A stretch of 25,937 nt of DNA, taken from positions 1 through 25,937 of the forward strand of contig JAJZGN010000001.1 of the NCBI GenBank assembly GCA_021798435.1, in the 5' to 3' direction. The first letter of the stretch is position 1; each line of letters starts with the position of its first letter. The notes beneath the pieces are model-generated. The model saw nothing but the letters and a program-made list of their open reading frames with translations, was not told the DNA's origin and searched no databases. Positions 1-6,964 of this stretch are shown here, in pieces. The DNA is from a bacterium (GTDB lineage Bacteria; Chloroflexota; Dormibacteria; Aeolococcales; Bog-877). Position numbers and translations under genes: made by a program.

Positions 1-329
1 CGCTGCGGGCGCTCCAGACCGTGCTAAACCTGATGCTGGGAGCAGAGGCGGGACGCTCCCGGGTGATCGTGGACATCGCCCACTACCGGGAGAGACGGGA
101 GCAGGTGGTGAGCCGGATGGCGGAGCGGGTCGCCGAGGCCGTGGTGCGCAGCGGCCGGGCTCAGCGCCTCAGCCCCATGCCCCCCTATGAGCGGCGGGCG
201 GTGCACCTCGCGCTGGCGGGCCTCCCTGGGGTGGAAACGGAGAGCGAAGGGGCGGACGGCGAGCGCCACGTGGTGATTCGGCCCGTCCCCCGCGAAGGGG
301 GAGAGCCCACCGAGGGCGGGTGGAGCTGA
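1..329 (+). CDS. jag: Jag/KhpB (SpoIIIJ-associated) RNA-binding protein, C-terminal part
   Basis: The 5' end lies outside the window; the frame is open from base 3. The visible part covers the end of a KH domain (LRALQTVLNLML, VIVDIAHYRERRE) followed by an R3H domain: the segment MPPYERRAVHLALAG and the closing HVVIRP are the classic R3H/Jag signature. Family knowledge: Jag/KhpB is a small KH-R3H RNA-binding protein that works with KhpA in cell elongation and division control and is usually encoded beside yidC near the replication origin. The GTG at 21 is internal and not the real start, since coding similarity continues upstream of it. The stop overlaps the following lipoprotein start by 10 bases, so the two are probably co-translated. 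The presence of parA/parB about 3-5 kb downstream supports an origin-proximal setting. Confidence 0.9.
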   Translation, partial: LRALQTVLNLMLGAEAGRSRVIVDIAHYRERREQVVSRMAERVAEAVVRSGRAQRLSPMPPYERRAVHLALAGLPGVETESEGADGERHVVIRPVPREGGEPTEGGWS

Positions 330-949
330 GGGGCGAACTCCCCCTCCGGGCGGCAGCGCTCGCCCTCCTGGGGTGCCTGGCCGCGGGAGCGGTGGCGGGC
401 TGCGCAGCGGCTCCGGCGATGGTCCGCGGCCCGGTTCAGGACCTGCCCCTCGCCGTGCAGGAGATCCCCTTCCCCGGTTTCGAGGTGGAGGCCAACTCAC
501 CGTCGGCCGGCTTCTACAGCAACTCCCGCCTCGCGGCCGGTGACACTGAGACCCTGGCCGCCCTCGGCCGGGCCGGCCGTCTCGACGGCTTCGAGCGGGA
601 CTTCGCCCGGGTCGCCAGCCCCGTCCAGGCGGTGGGTCCGGTGGTCATCGAGAGCTCCGTTTCCCTCTTCCGGACTGCCTCCGGCGCGGCCCAGGGGCTG
701 GCACTCCTGGCGCGGGGGCTGGTCCGAGGCGGCGGGACCCCGATCTCCACGGGGCAGGTGGGCCAGGAGGTGCTGGGATACGTGATCCAGAAGCAGCTCA
801 ATGGGGTGGCATACGACTCCTTCGTGGTTCTCTGGCGCCAGGACAACGCCGTGGCCGTGGTGCTGGCGGCGGGCAACGCTGCCACCATGGACGTCCAGTA
901 CGCGGTCCAGTTGGCGCAGATCGCCGAGCGACGGTTGAGGTCGAACTGA
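320..949 (+). CDS. Predicted lipoprotein of unknown function
   Basis: A 209-residue protein with an N-terminal lipoprotein signal: a hydrophobic stretch (about residues 9-27) ending in the lipobox V25-A26-G27-C28, so the mature protein should be lipid-anchored at Cys28. The rest is soluble, without a family I recognise; it looks like a globular domain of about 160 residues, rich in V/A/G, with a conserved-looking centre (VVIESSVSLFRTASGAAQGL). The GTG start at 320 lies inside jag; a CTG at 326 overlapping the jag stop (CTGA) is an alternative start and would not change the mature protein. It is followed after one base by the M16 protease gene, so it may act with that protease at the cell surface; that is only a context inference. 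Confidence 0.75.
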   Translation: MELRGELPLRAAALALLGCLAAGAVAGCAAAPAMVRGPVQDLPLAVQEIPFPGFEVEANSPSAGFYSNSRLAAGDTETLAALGRAGRLDGFERDFARVASPVQAVGPVVIESSVSLFRTASGAAQGLALLARGLVRGGGTPISTGQVGQEVLGYVIQKQLNGVAYDSFVVLWRQDNAVAVVLAAGNAATMDVQYAVQLAQIAERRLRSN

Positions 950-950
950 G

Positions 951-2258
951 GTGGCCCCCCGCGCCCTGAGCTACGAGGAGGAGACGCTCCCCAGCGGGGC
1001 GCGCCTGATCCTGGCGCCGCTGCCTGGGAGGAGCTCGGTCTCGGTCTCGCTGCTGTTCGGGGTCGGCTCCCGGTTCGAGCCCCGCCGCCTGGCCGGCATA
1101 TCCCACTTCCTGGAGCACATCGTCTTCAAGGGAACCGAGCGCTATCGGGACAGCCGGGCGGTCTCGTCGGCCATCGAGGGACTGGGCGGGGTGATGAACG
1201 CCAGCACGGAGAAGGAGATGACGGTGTTCTGGGCCAGGGTGGCGAGCACCCACCTCTCCACCGCCCTGGACGTCCTCGCCGAGCTGGCGCTGGCCCCCCG
1301 GATCGACCCTGCCGAGGTGGAGCGCGAGCGCGAGGTGGTCTTCGAGGAGCTGAAGATGTACCTGGACCAGCCGGCGGACCTGGTGCAGATGGCCTTCGAC
1401 GAGGCGATCTGGGAGGGCCATCCTCTGGCCCGCGACCCGGCCGGCGACCGCCGCTCCCTCCGGCGGATCGCGGCCCCGGAGCTCGGGTCCTACCGGGCCG
1501 CCAACTACCGGCCGGACCGGCTGGTGGTCATGATCGCCGGGGCCTTCTCCCCGGCGCGGGCGCGCCGAGAGGTGCTGCGCCACCTGGAGTCCCGGCTTCC
1601 CCGGGCAACGGGGGCGCCGGCGGGCCCAGGAGGAGATGGCGGGCCGCCCCTGCCGCTGGCCTCCCCCTCCCAAGCCCGCCTGATCTCCCGCCGCGGCGAG
1701 CAGGTGCACCTGCTCCTCGGCACCCGCTGCTCGGCCTACGCGGCTCCGGACCGATGGACGCTGGACCTGCTCAACACCCTTCTGGGCGAGGGCATGAGCA
1801 GCCGGCTCTTTCTCGAGCTTCGCGAGGCCCAGGGGCTGGCCTATGACGTCCACTCCTTCACCGCCCGTCATCGGGACTCCGGGGCCTTCGCGATCTACCT
1901 GGCGACCCGACCGGATCAGGCGGTTACGGGGGCCCGCGCCGCGCTCTTGGAGCTGCGCCGGCTGGCGGACCGGGGGCTCGAGCCCCACGAGCTGGAACGG
2001 GCCAAGGCCCAGATGGAGGGGCGGCTGGCCCTCCAGACCGAGAGCTCGGGTGGCCTCAGCGAGTTCCTGGGGCACGAAGCCCTGCTGACCGGCGGCCTGC
2101 TCAGCCCCGACGAGGTTGTGGAGCGGATCCGAGCCGTTGGGGAGGACGAGGTGGTGGGGCTGGCCGGAGAGCTGCTGCCCGGGCGCTCCAGCTGGCGCCT
2201 GGCGGCGGCGGGCCCGATCCGGGATCGCGAGGGCCTCGAGGCGGCGGTGAGGGAGTGA
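951..2258 (+). CDS. M16 family zinc metallopeptidase (insulinase/processing-peptidase type)
   Basis: 435 residues, the normal length of a single-chain bacterial M16B peptidase (YmxG/PqqL-like). The inverted zinc motif HxxEH is present as H52-F-L-E55-H56, and the third ligand Glu is at E132 (VVFEELKMY), 75 residues after H56 as expected for the family. The C-terminal half carries the R/Y substrate-binding pair in SSRLFLELREAQGLAYDV. No signal peptide or membrane segment is visible, so it is probably cytoplasmic, although some relatives are exported. The GTG start at 951 is one base after the lipoprotein stop and the protein begins close to the first beta strand, as in homologues. It probably degrades short peptides; the physiological substrate cannot be told from sequence. 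Confidence 0.93.
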   Translation: MAPRALSYEEETLPSGARLILAPLPGRSSVSVSLLFGVGSRFEPRRLAGISHFLEHIVFKGTERYRDSRAVSSAIEGLGGVMNASTEKEMTVFWARVASTHLSTALDVLAELALAPRIDPAEVEREREVVFEELKMYLDQPADLVQMAFDEAIWEGHPLARDPAGDRRSLRRIAAPELGSYRAANYRPDRLVVMIAGAFSPARARREVLRHLESRLPRATGAPAGPGGDGGPPLPLASPSQARLISRRGEQVHLLLGTRCSAYAAPDRWTLDLLNTLLGEGMSSRLFLELREAQGLAYDVHSFTARHRDSGAFAIYLATRPDQAVTGARAALLELRRLADRGLEPHELERAKAQMEGRLALQTESSGGLSEFLGHEALLTGGLLSPDEVVERIRAVGEDEVVGLAGELLPGRSSWRLAAAGPIRDREGLEAAVRE

Positions 2259-2281
2259 TCGCGAGTTGAGGAGGAGATGAG

Positions 2282-2731
2282 GTGGAACGGACTCTGGTAC
2301 TGATCAAGCCTGACGGGGTGCAGCGCGGGCTGGTGGGTGAGGTGATAGGAAGGCTGGAGCGCCGGGGGCTGCACCTGGTCGGGCTGAAGCTCATGGCCGT
2401 GGAGCGGGAGCTGGCGGAGCGCCACTACGCCGAGCATCGCGAGCGCCCATTCTTCGGGGCGGTGATCGACTTCATCTCCTCGTCGCCGGTGGTGGCCATG
2501 GTCTGGGAGGGTCCCAACGTGGTGACCCTGGTGCGCTCGATGATGGGCCCGACCCATCCGGCGTCGGCGGCCCCTGGAACCATCCGCGGAGACCTCGGCG
2601 TGGACATCGGCCAGAACGTGGTCCACGGGTCGGACAGCCCGGCGCGCGCCGAGGTGGAGGTGTCCCTCTTCTTCCGGCCCGCCGAGCTGGTCAGCTGGGA
2701 GCGCGCTGGCGGCTCCTGGATCTATCCCTGA
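2282..2731 (+). CDS. ndk: Nucleoside-diphosphate kinase
   Basis: Transfers the gamma phosphate of ATP to NDPs through a phosphohistidine intermediate, balancing NTP/dNTP pools in the cytoplasm. 149 residues (usual about 140-150). The start TLVLIKPDGVQRGLVGEVI is the standard NDK N-terminus; the nucleotide-binding region continues through GPTHPASAAPGTIRGD, and the catalytic His is H115 in NVVHGSDS. GTG start at 2282 with a strong Shine-Dalgarno (GAGGAGAT) just upstream, in contrast to the leaderless genes elsewhere in the window, which fits its being an internal gene of the jag-lipoprotein-M16-ndk unit. Its last 41 bases overlap the 3' end of the convergent lepB. Confidence 0.97.
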   Translation: MERTLVLIKPDGVQRGLVGEVIGRLERRGLHLVGLKLMAVERELAERHYAEHRERPFFGAVIDFISSSPVVAMVWEGPNVVTLVRSMMGPTHPASAAPGTIRGDLGVDIGQNVVHGSDSPARAEVEVSLFFRPAELVSWERAGGSWIYP

Positions 2732-3455
2732 GCCTCCTCCCGAGCCCGGCCGGGGCCACCACCCCGAGGCTCAGGAGAACGGCCAGGGTGGGCTCCTGAG
2801 CGGGTACGGGGCCCAGGCGGGTGAGCGGCCAGAAGCGGAGGATCGCGATCCCCTGGATGCCGGATCGGGGCTCCCAGCCAAAGGTGCGGGAATCCTCGGA
2901 CACATTGCGGTTGTCGCCCATGACGAAGTAGTCGTGCGCCGGGATGTGGGCCCACCTCCCGGTCGGCGGCAGGAGCGGCGAGGCCGTGCCCTGGGTGGTG
3001 CAGCAGAGCACCTCCTGGGTCCAGACGCCGTTGATGTAGGGCTCCACCAGCTGGGTCCCGCCTCCTGGCGAGGTGGGGCGGGAGTTGGAGATGTAGACAT
3101 GCCCCACACCCTGGCTGTCGGGGGCGATGCGGATCCACTGCCCCGGGAGACCGATCACGCGCTTGATGAAGTCATTGGAGGAGGGGATGGGGGGGTTGAT
3201 TATCACCACCTGTCCCCGGCTCGGTCCGCTGAGGTAGAGCGAGATCTCCTCGGTGAGGAGGAGGTCGTTGTTGTGCAGCCCCGGGTACATGCTGGTGCCC
3301 TCGACATGGACCGGGCGGACCGCGAAGGCGATGAGGAGGTAGATCACCGCCGCCAGGGCAACCACCTCGATGAGGTCCCTGATGAGGGATCCCCGGCCCC
3401 GGGAGGGGACCTGGGCGGGGACCGGCGTGGGCGTGTTGCCGGGTCCCTGAAGCAC
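2691..3455 (-). CDS. lepB: Signal peptidase I
   Basis: Membrane serine protease that removes signal peptides from secreted proteins. 254 residues with a cytosolic N-terminus, one transmembrane segment (about residues 28-46) and then the catalytic domain. Box B gives the nucleophile Ser55 in VEGTSMYPGL; Lys98 in FIKRVIGLPG is the general base; box E is seen as MGDNRNVSEDSR. An insert of about 40 residues between boxes D and E includes a CC pair (EVLCCTTQG), which is unusual. A hydrophobic run near the C-terminus (LAVLLSLGVVAPAGLG) may be a second membrane segment, as in some Gram-positive enzymes. GTG start at 3455, directly preceded by a TATACT box at six bases. The 3' end overlaps ndk on the other strand by 41 bases. 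Confidence 0.96.
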   Translation of the reverse strand: MLQGPGNTPTPVPAQVPSRGRGSLIRDLIEVVALAAVIYLLIAFAVRPVHVEGTSMYPGLHNNDLLLTEEISLYLSGPSRGQVVIINPPIPSSNDFIKRVIGLPGQWIRIAPDSQGVGHVYISNSRPTSPGGGTQLVEPYINGVWTQEVLCCTTQGTASPLLPPTGRWAHIPAHDYFVMGDNRNVSEDSRTFGWEPRSGIQGIAILRFWPLTRLGPVPAQEPTLAVLLSLGVVAPAGLGRRLRDRSRSRQRAPS

Positions 3456-3461
3456 CCCGGC

Positions 3462-3467
3462 AGTATA
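3462..3467 (-). promoter_or_regulatory. Predicted -10 box of lepB (leaderless)
   Basis: TATACT on the minus strand, six bases before the GTG start of lepB, so transcription would begin at or next to the start codon. No convincing -35 hexamer is seen. The same hexamer and spacing precede parA. Confidence 0.6.
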
Positions 3468-3659
3468 CGAACCGTCCCTGGAAGGGCTCAGCTGATCTCA
3501 GGCGGGGACGACTTCCCGCGGCCCACCGACGGGTCCGAGGGCCTGAGGGGCTGGTCCGGCGCCATCCTCAGTCCGCGCCCCTTAGAGGGACGGAGCTAGA
3601 GGCGGGCCGCTGGAAGAGTGGCAGGGAGCTCGTGGACCGTGCTGGACGGACGCAGAACG

Positions 3660-3682
3660 GGCAAAACGAACAGATGTTTGCC
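3660..3682 (-). terminator. Possible hairpin downstream of parB
   Basis: GGCAAA and TTTGCC form a six-pair stem with an 11-base loop, starting 8 bases after the parB stop codon on the minus strand. It stands out because the area is more A/T-rich than its surroundings, but the stem is short, there is no long U run after it, and termination is only a guess. Confidence 0.3.
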
Positions 3683-3689
3683 AAGGCTG

Positions 3690-4565
3690 CTAGACCTCGA
3701 TCCCGAGGGCCTCGCAGATGCCGGATAGCTCCTCGGCGGAGAAGAACTCGATTAGGATCCGGCCACGGCCCCGGGCCCCTTGGGTGAGGCGCACCCTGGT
3801 GCCCAACCTCCGGGCGATGGCGGTCTCCAGCGCCCGGAGCTCGGTCTCCTGCGCCGCTCTCCCAGCCCTCTGGGGCGGCTCACGGCGCTGGCCGAGCCGT
3901 CCCACCAGCCTCTCTGTCTCGCGGACCGAGAGCCGGCGGGCGATGACATGGAGCAGGGTCTTGGCCTGCAGGGCCGGGTCGGTGACAGCCAGCAGCGCGC
4001 GGGCGTGGGCGGGCGAGATCTGCTCCCGCTCGAGGGCGCGCTGCACCTCGGGGGTGGCCTGGAGCAGGCGCATGGTGTTCGCCACCCCGGACCGGCTCCT
4101 TCCCAGCCGCTGCGCCACGTCCTCCTGGGTGAGGCCGAACTCGTCGCAGAGGCGGGTGAAGGCCCGGGCCTCGTCGAGGGCGGAGATGTCGCTGCGCTGC
4201 AGGTTCTCGACCAGCGCCATCTCCAGCCGGGAGCGCTCGGGCCCAACGGGGCGGACCACCACCGGGACCGTCTGGAGGCCGGCGAGCTGAGACGCCCGCA
4301 GGCGCCGCTCCCCGGCCACCAGCCGGTAGGCACCGTCCGCCGCCTCCACCACGAGGGGCTGGAGAACACCGTACTCCCGGATTGACTGCGCCAGCGCCTC
4401 CAAGGTCGCGGGGTCGAAGGTGCTGCGGGGCTGCAGGGGGTTGGGGGCGATCTGGGAGAGGGGGATCTCCCTGGTGGGGGAGGAGGCGCCGTCAGCTCCC
4501 AGGCCGGGTGAGCCGGTGGGGATCAGCTGCTCCAGCCCCCGGCCCAGTCCGCGGCGCTTGCTCAC
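3690..4565 (-). CDS. parB: Chromosome-partitioning protein ParB (parS-binding CTPase clamp)
   Basis: Binds parS, loads as a CTP-dependent sliding clamp and spreads to make the partition complex that ParA moves. 291 residues. Domains: N-terminal ParA-contact motif GLGRGLEQLIP (residues 6-16); CTP-binding ParB/Srx domain about 33-125 with NPLQPR (42-47), GERRLRA (85-91, box II) and ENLQR (120-124); a helix-turn-helix at about 145-168 (LTQEDVAQRLGRSRSGVANT) that reads parS; a C-terminal dimerisation domain ending at 291. The GTG start at 4565 gives the canonical N-terminus and a GTGA overlap with the parA stop; the frame is open further upstream but that would be unrelated sequence inside parA. 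Confidence 0.97.
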   Translation of the reverse strand: MSKRRGLGRGLEQLIPTGSPGLGADGASSPTREIPLSQIAPNPLQPRSTFDPATLEALAQSIREYGVLQPLVVEAADGAYRLVAGERRLRASQLAGLQTVPVVVRPVGPERSRLEMALVENLQRSDISALDEARAFTRLCDEFGLTQEDVAQRLGRSRSGVANTMRLLQATPEVQRALEREQISPAHARALLAVTDPALQAKTLLHVIARRLSVRETERLVGRLGQRREPPQRAGRAAQETELRALETAIARRLGTRVRLTQGARGRGRILIEFFSAEELSGICEALGIEV

Positions 4566-5344
4566 GCCGCCACCCGGCTGCTTCGCATCACCAGCTCCTC
4601 GGCCAGGGCGCGGTAGGCGGTGGCTCCCCGACCCGCTGGTTCGTACTGGGTGATCGGCAGCCCGTGGCTGGGGGCCTCCGAGAGCCGCACCGATCTGGGG
4701 ATCACGGTCGAGAAGGCCTGGTCCCCGAACTGCCGCCGCACCTCGGCCACCACCTGGGCGCTGAGCACGGTGCGGGGGTCGAAGAGGGTGAGAACGATCC
4801 CGGCGAGTGAGAGGCTGGGATTGAGCGACTGCCGAACCATGGCCTGGGTCCGGGTCAGAAGCGTCAGCCCCTCCAGGGCGAAGTACTCGCACTGCAGCGG
4901 GATGAGCATCCGGTCGGCGGCGACCAGGCAGTTCACGGTGAGCAGCCCCAATGAGGGCGGGGTGTCGACCAGAACGTAGTCGAACTCGTCGAGCCCATCG
5001 AGGGCGAGGCGGAGACGGGACTCGCGAAGCGGGAGATCGGCCAGCTCCAGCTCCGCCCCAGCCAGTTCGACCGAGGCCGGCACGAGGGTCATCCCCGGAA
5101 TGCGCTCCAGCGGGAGCGCCACTTCCCGCAGGGGCCGGCCCATGACCACCACGTCGTACACGGAAGCGGGGAGGGAGTTCGGGTTCACCCCCAATCCCGA
5201 GGTGGCGTTGGCCTGGGGGTCGCTGTCAACCAGCATGACCCGCATCCCCCGCTCCGCCAGGGCCGCCCCCAGGTTTATGGCGGTGGTGGTCTTCCCCACC
5301 CCACCCTTCTGGTTGCAGACGGTGACGATCCGAGGGCGGGACAT
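4562..5344 (-). CDS. parA: Chromosome-partitioning ATPase ParA (Soj)
   Basis: Deviant-Walker P-loop ATPase that forms ATP-dependent dimers on the nucleoid and segregates ParB-parS complexes. 260 residues. The P-loop is KGGVGKTT with the signature Lys13 and catalytic Lys18; Walker A' is VDSDPQAN and Walker B is DYVLVDTPPS. The start is the ATG at 5344 (MSRPRIVTVCNQ): the frame runs open to an ATG at 5374, but that would add residues encoded by the promoter and parS palindrome. A TATACT box ends six bases before this ATG, so the mRNA is probably leaderless. Translationally coupled to parB. parS overlaps the promoter, so ParB very likely represses its own operon. Confidence 0.97.
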   Translation of the reverse strand: MSRPRIVTVCNQKGGVGKTTTAINLGAALAERGMRVMLVDSDPQANATSGLGVNPNSLPASVYDVVVMGRPLREVALPLERIPGMTLVPASVELAGAELELADLPLRESRLRLALDGLDEFDYVLVDTPPSLGLLTVNCLVAADRMLIPLQCEYFALEGLTLLTRTQAMVRQSLNPSLSLAGIVLTLFDPRTVLSAQVVAEVRRQFGDQAFSTVIPRSVRLSEAPSHGLPITQYEPAGRGATAYRALAEELVMRSSRVAA

Positions 5345-5350
5345 GGGGGC

Positions 5351-5356
5351 AGTATA
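5351..5356 (-). promoter_or_regulatory. Predicted -10 box of parAB (leaderless)
   Basis: TATACT on the minus strand, six bases from the parA ATG. Seventeen bases upstream is TTCACG, a partial match to TTGACA, which lies inside the parS palindrome. Confidence 0.65.
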
Positions 5357-5366
5357 GGCGCGAGCA

Positions 5367-5382
5367 TGTTTCACGTGAAACA
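5367..5382. promoter_or_regulatory. parS: parS centromere site
   Basis: TGTTTCACGTGAAACA is a perfect 16-base palindrome matching the widely conserved chromosomal parS consensus. It lies 23 bases upstream of the parA ATG and covers the position of the parA -35 element. It is the only full match I find in this window. Confidence 0.95.
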
Positions 5383-5390
5383 GGGCGAGT

Positions 5391-6107
5391 TCAGGTCGGG
5401 AAGCTGGGGATCTCCTCTCCCGCTGCGAACCATCTGGACCCAGCCCCGTCTCGCACCTCGATCCGCCCCCTCCCGTGCACCGTCCAGCCGGGCTCCCCGC
5501 CGAGCACGGCGCTACGCTCCGCGATTCCGATCAGCCGACACCCCTGGGGGATACGCGATCTCAAAACCGCCCTCCAGGGTGCGGCAAGGGTCGCGTCCCA
5601 GTGCACCCCGAAGACCTCCTGGCGGAGGAGTCCGAGGCCCGAGCCGTACGAGAACCGCCCGCCGGACTGCCCGGGCTCCCCGACCACCATGGCTCCAGCG
5701 CTGCACCCGCCGTACACCCCGCCGGCCCCCAGCAGCTCCTCAATGGCGGAGAGCAGCCGGCTGCCGCCCAGGGTGCGGCTGAGGTGCCCCGGATCTCCGC
5801 CCGAGAAGAAGACCATGCTGGAGCTGGCCACCGCGTCCGCAAACTCGCGGCGCTGGGCGTCCTCGCGATCGCGCACCGGCAGCGCGCGCGCGGCGACGCC
5901 CATCCCCTCGAAGTGGGCCACTCCGGCTCGTCCCCATCTGGAGAAGACCGCCTCCCCCTCGGGGGCGCTGGCGGTTGCCAGGACGGCGACGGTGCCGTCG
6001 CCGCCAGCACCCGCGAGCGCCTGGCGCTCCGCCTCCTCGGCCCAGGGCTCGAACTCCCCGGACCCCAGCAGCAGGAATCGGCGCGCGGGGGAAGAGGGGG
6101 CGCTCAG
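5391..6107 (-). CDS. Peptidase S51 / cyanophycinase-like serine hydrolase
   Basis: A 238-residue class-I-glutamine-amidotransferase-fold peptidase of the S51 group (dipeptidase E / cyanophycinase relatives). Motifs: N-terminal LLLGSGEFEPW, then VAVLATASAPEGEAVFSRWG, then FFSGGDPGHLSRTL, and the nucleophile elbow GCSAGAM with Ser136. The first ATG/GTG/TTG in frame (GTG 5921) would remove the conserved GSGE strand and its neighbours, so the gene must begin upstream; the only suitable position is a CTG at 6107 that overlaps the slipin stop as CTGA. Family members cleave Asp-containing dipeptides or cyanophycin; which one cannot be told here, and nothing in the window makes cyanophycin. It is the last gene of the NfeD-slipin unit. 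Confidence 0.82.
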   Translation of the reverse strand: MSAPSSPARRFLLLGSGEFEPWAEEAERQALAGAGGDGTVAVLATASAPEGEAVFSRWGRAGVAHFEGMGVAARALPVRDREDAQRREFADAVASSSMVFFSGGDPGHLSRTLGGSRLLSAIEELLGAGGVYGGCSAGAMVVGEPGQSGGRFSYGSGLGLLRQEVFGVHWDATLAAPWRAVLRSRIPQGCRLIGIAERSAVLGGEPGWTVHGRGRIEVRDGAGSRWFAAGEEIPSFPT

Positions 6108-6964
6108 CTCTCCAGTCCCGCCTCGGGCTCTGCGGCGCCGACCAGCTCCTCGGCGGGCACGGCCACCTTGACATGACCGTTGCCGGACCCGGCCTCCGGC
6201 CGGAGCTTCAGGAACGGTTCGATGAGATCAAGGGGAAGCGGGAAGACCACGGTGCTGTTCTGGTCGGCACCGATCTCCGAAAGGGTCTGGAGGTAGCGCA
6301 GCTGGAGGGTGGCGGGCTGGGAGGCGATCACCTTGGCGGCGTCCGCCAGCGTCTGCGCCGCCTGCAGCTCCCCCTGGGCACGGATCACCTTGGCCCGCTT
6401 CTCCCGCTCCGCCTCGGCCTGGAGCGCCATGGCGCGCTGCATCGACTGGGGAAGATCGACGTCCTTCACCTCGACCGCCGTCACCTTCACCCCCCAGGGC
6501 TCGGTCTGCTCGTCGATAACCGCCTGAAGCTCCGCGTTCACCTTGTCCCGCCGGCTCAGGAGCTCGTCCAGGGTGGATTGACCCAGGATGGAGCGCAGGG
6601 TCGTCTGGGCGGTCTTGGAGATCGTCCCCATGTAGTCGCGCACCTTCACGAAGGAGTCCCGCGCGTCCACCACCCGGAAGAAGACAACCGCAGTGACCCG
6701 GACCGTCACGTTGTCGCTGGTGATGACGTCCTGCGCGGGTACCTCGTGCACCACCGTCCGCAGGTCGACCTTGATGATGCGGTCGATGCCGAAGGGGATG
6801 ATGAGGCGCGGCCCCGGTCCTTTGACGTCGATGAGCCGCCCCAGCCGGAGGACCACCCCCCGCTCGTACTCGTTGATGACCCGGAATCCGGTGGCGAAGG
6901 CCAGCAGCACGAAGAACACCACCACTATCACGACCACCACCAGGGCGGCCAGCGCTCCGCTCAT
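6104..6964 (-). CDS. Slipin / SPFH (band 7) membrane protein
   Basis: 286 residues: one N-terminal membrane segment (about 4-26, extremely V/F/L-rich), then the SPFH/band-7 domain (INEYERGVVLRLGR, GPGPRLIIPF, VDLRTVVHEVPAQDVITSDN, through ~190), then an Ala/Glu-rich coiled-coil helix (about 190-230: LQAEAEREKRAKVIRAQGEL) and a short acidic tail. This is the bacterial slipin (YbbK/QmcA-stomatin) pattern. Slipins form large oligomeric membrane scaffolds and are almost always paired with NfeD. The ATG start at 6964 overlaps the NfeD stop (ATGA), and its own stop overlaps the start of the S51 peptidase, so the three are probably one translationally coupled unit. Confidence 0.95.
   Translation of the reverse strand: MSGALAALVVVVIVVVFFVLLAFATGFRVINEYERGVVLRLGRLIDVKGPGPRLIIPFGIDRIIKVDLRTVVHEVPAQDVITSDNVTVRVTAVVFFRVVDARDSFVKVRDYMGTISKTAQTTLRSILGQSTLDELLSRRDKVNAELQAVIDEQTEPWGVKVTAVEVKDVDLPQSMQRAMALQAEAEREKRAKVIRAQGELQAAQTLADAAKVIASQPATLQLRYLQTLSEIGADQNSTVVFPLPLDLIEPFLKLRPEAGSGNGHVKVAVPAEELVGAAEPEAGLES

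Larger units (their letters stand above)
3456..3689. other. Intergenic region between parB and lepB
   Basis: 234 bases with no supported gene; short frames crossing it are shadows. It holds the lepB -10 box at its left end and a small A/T-rich hairpin next to the parB stop at its right end. Confidence 0.6.

Noticed and set aside
798..2075. 425-codon minus-strand open frame opposite the M16 protease
   Set aside because: Shadow frame; the plus strand has the full zinc motif.
5345..5374. ParA start at ATG 5374
   Set aside because: It would translate the -10 box and half of parS; family N-termini start at about 5344.
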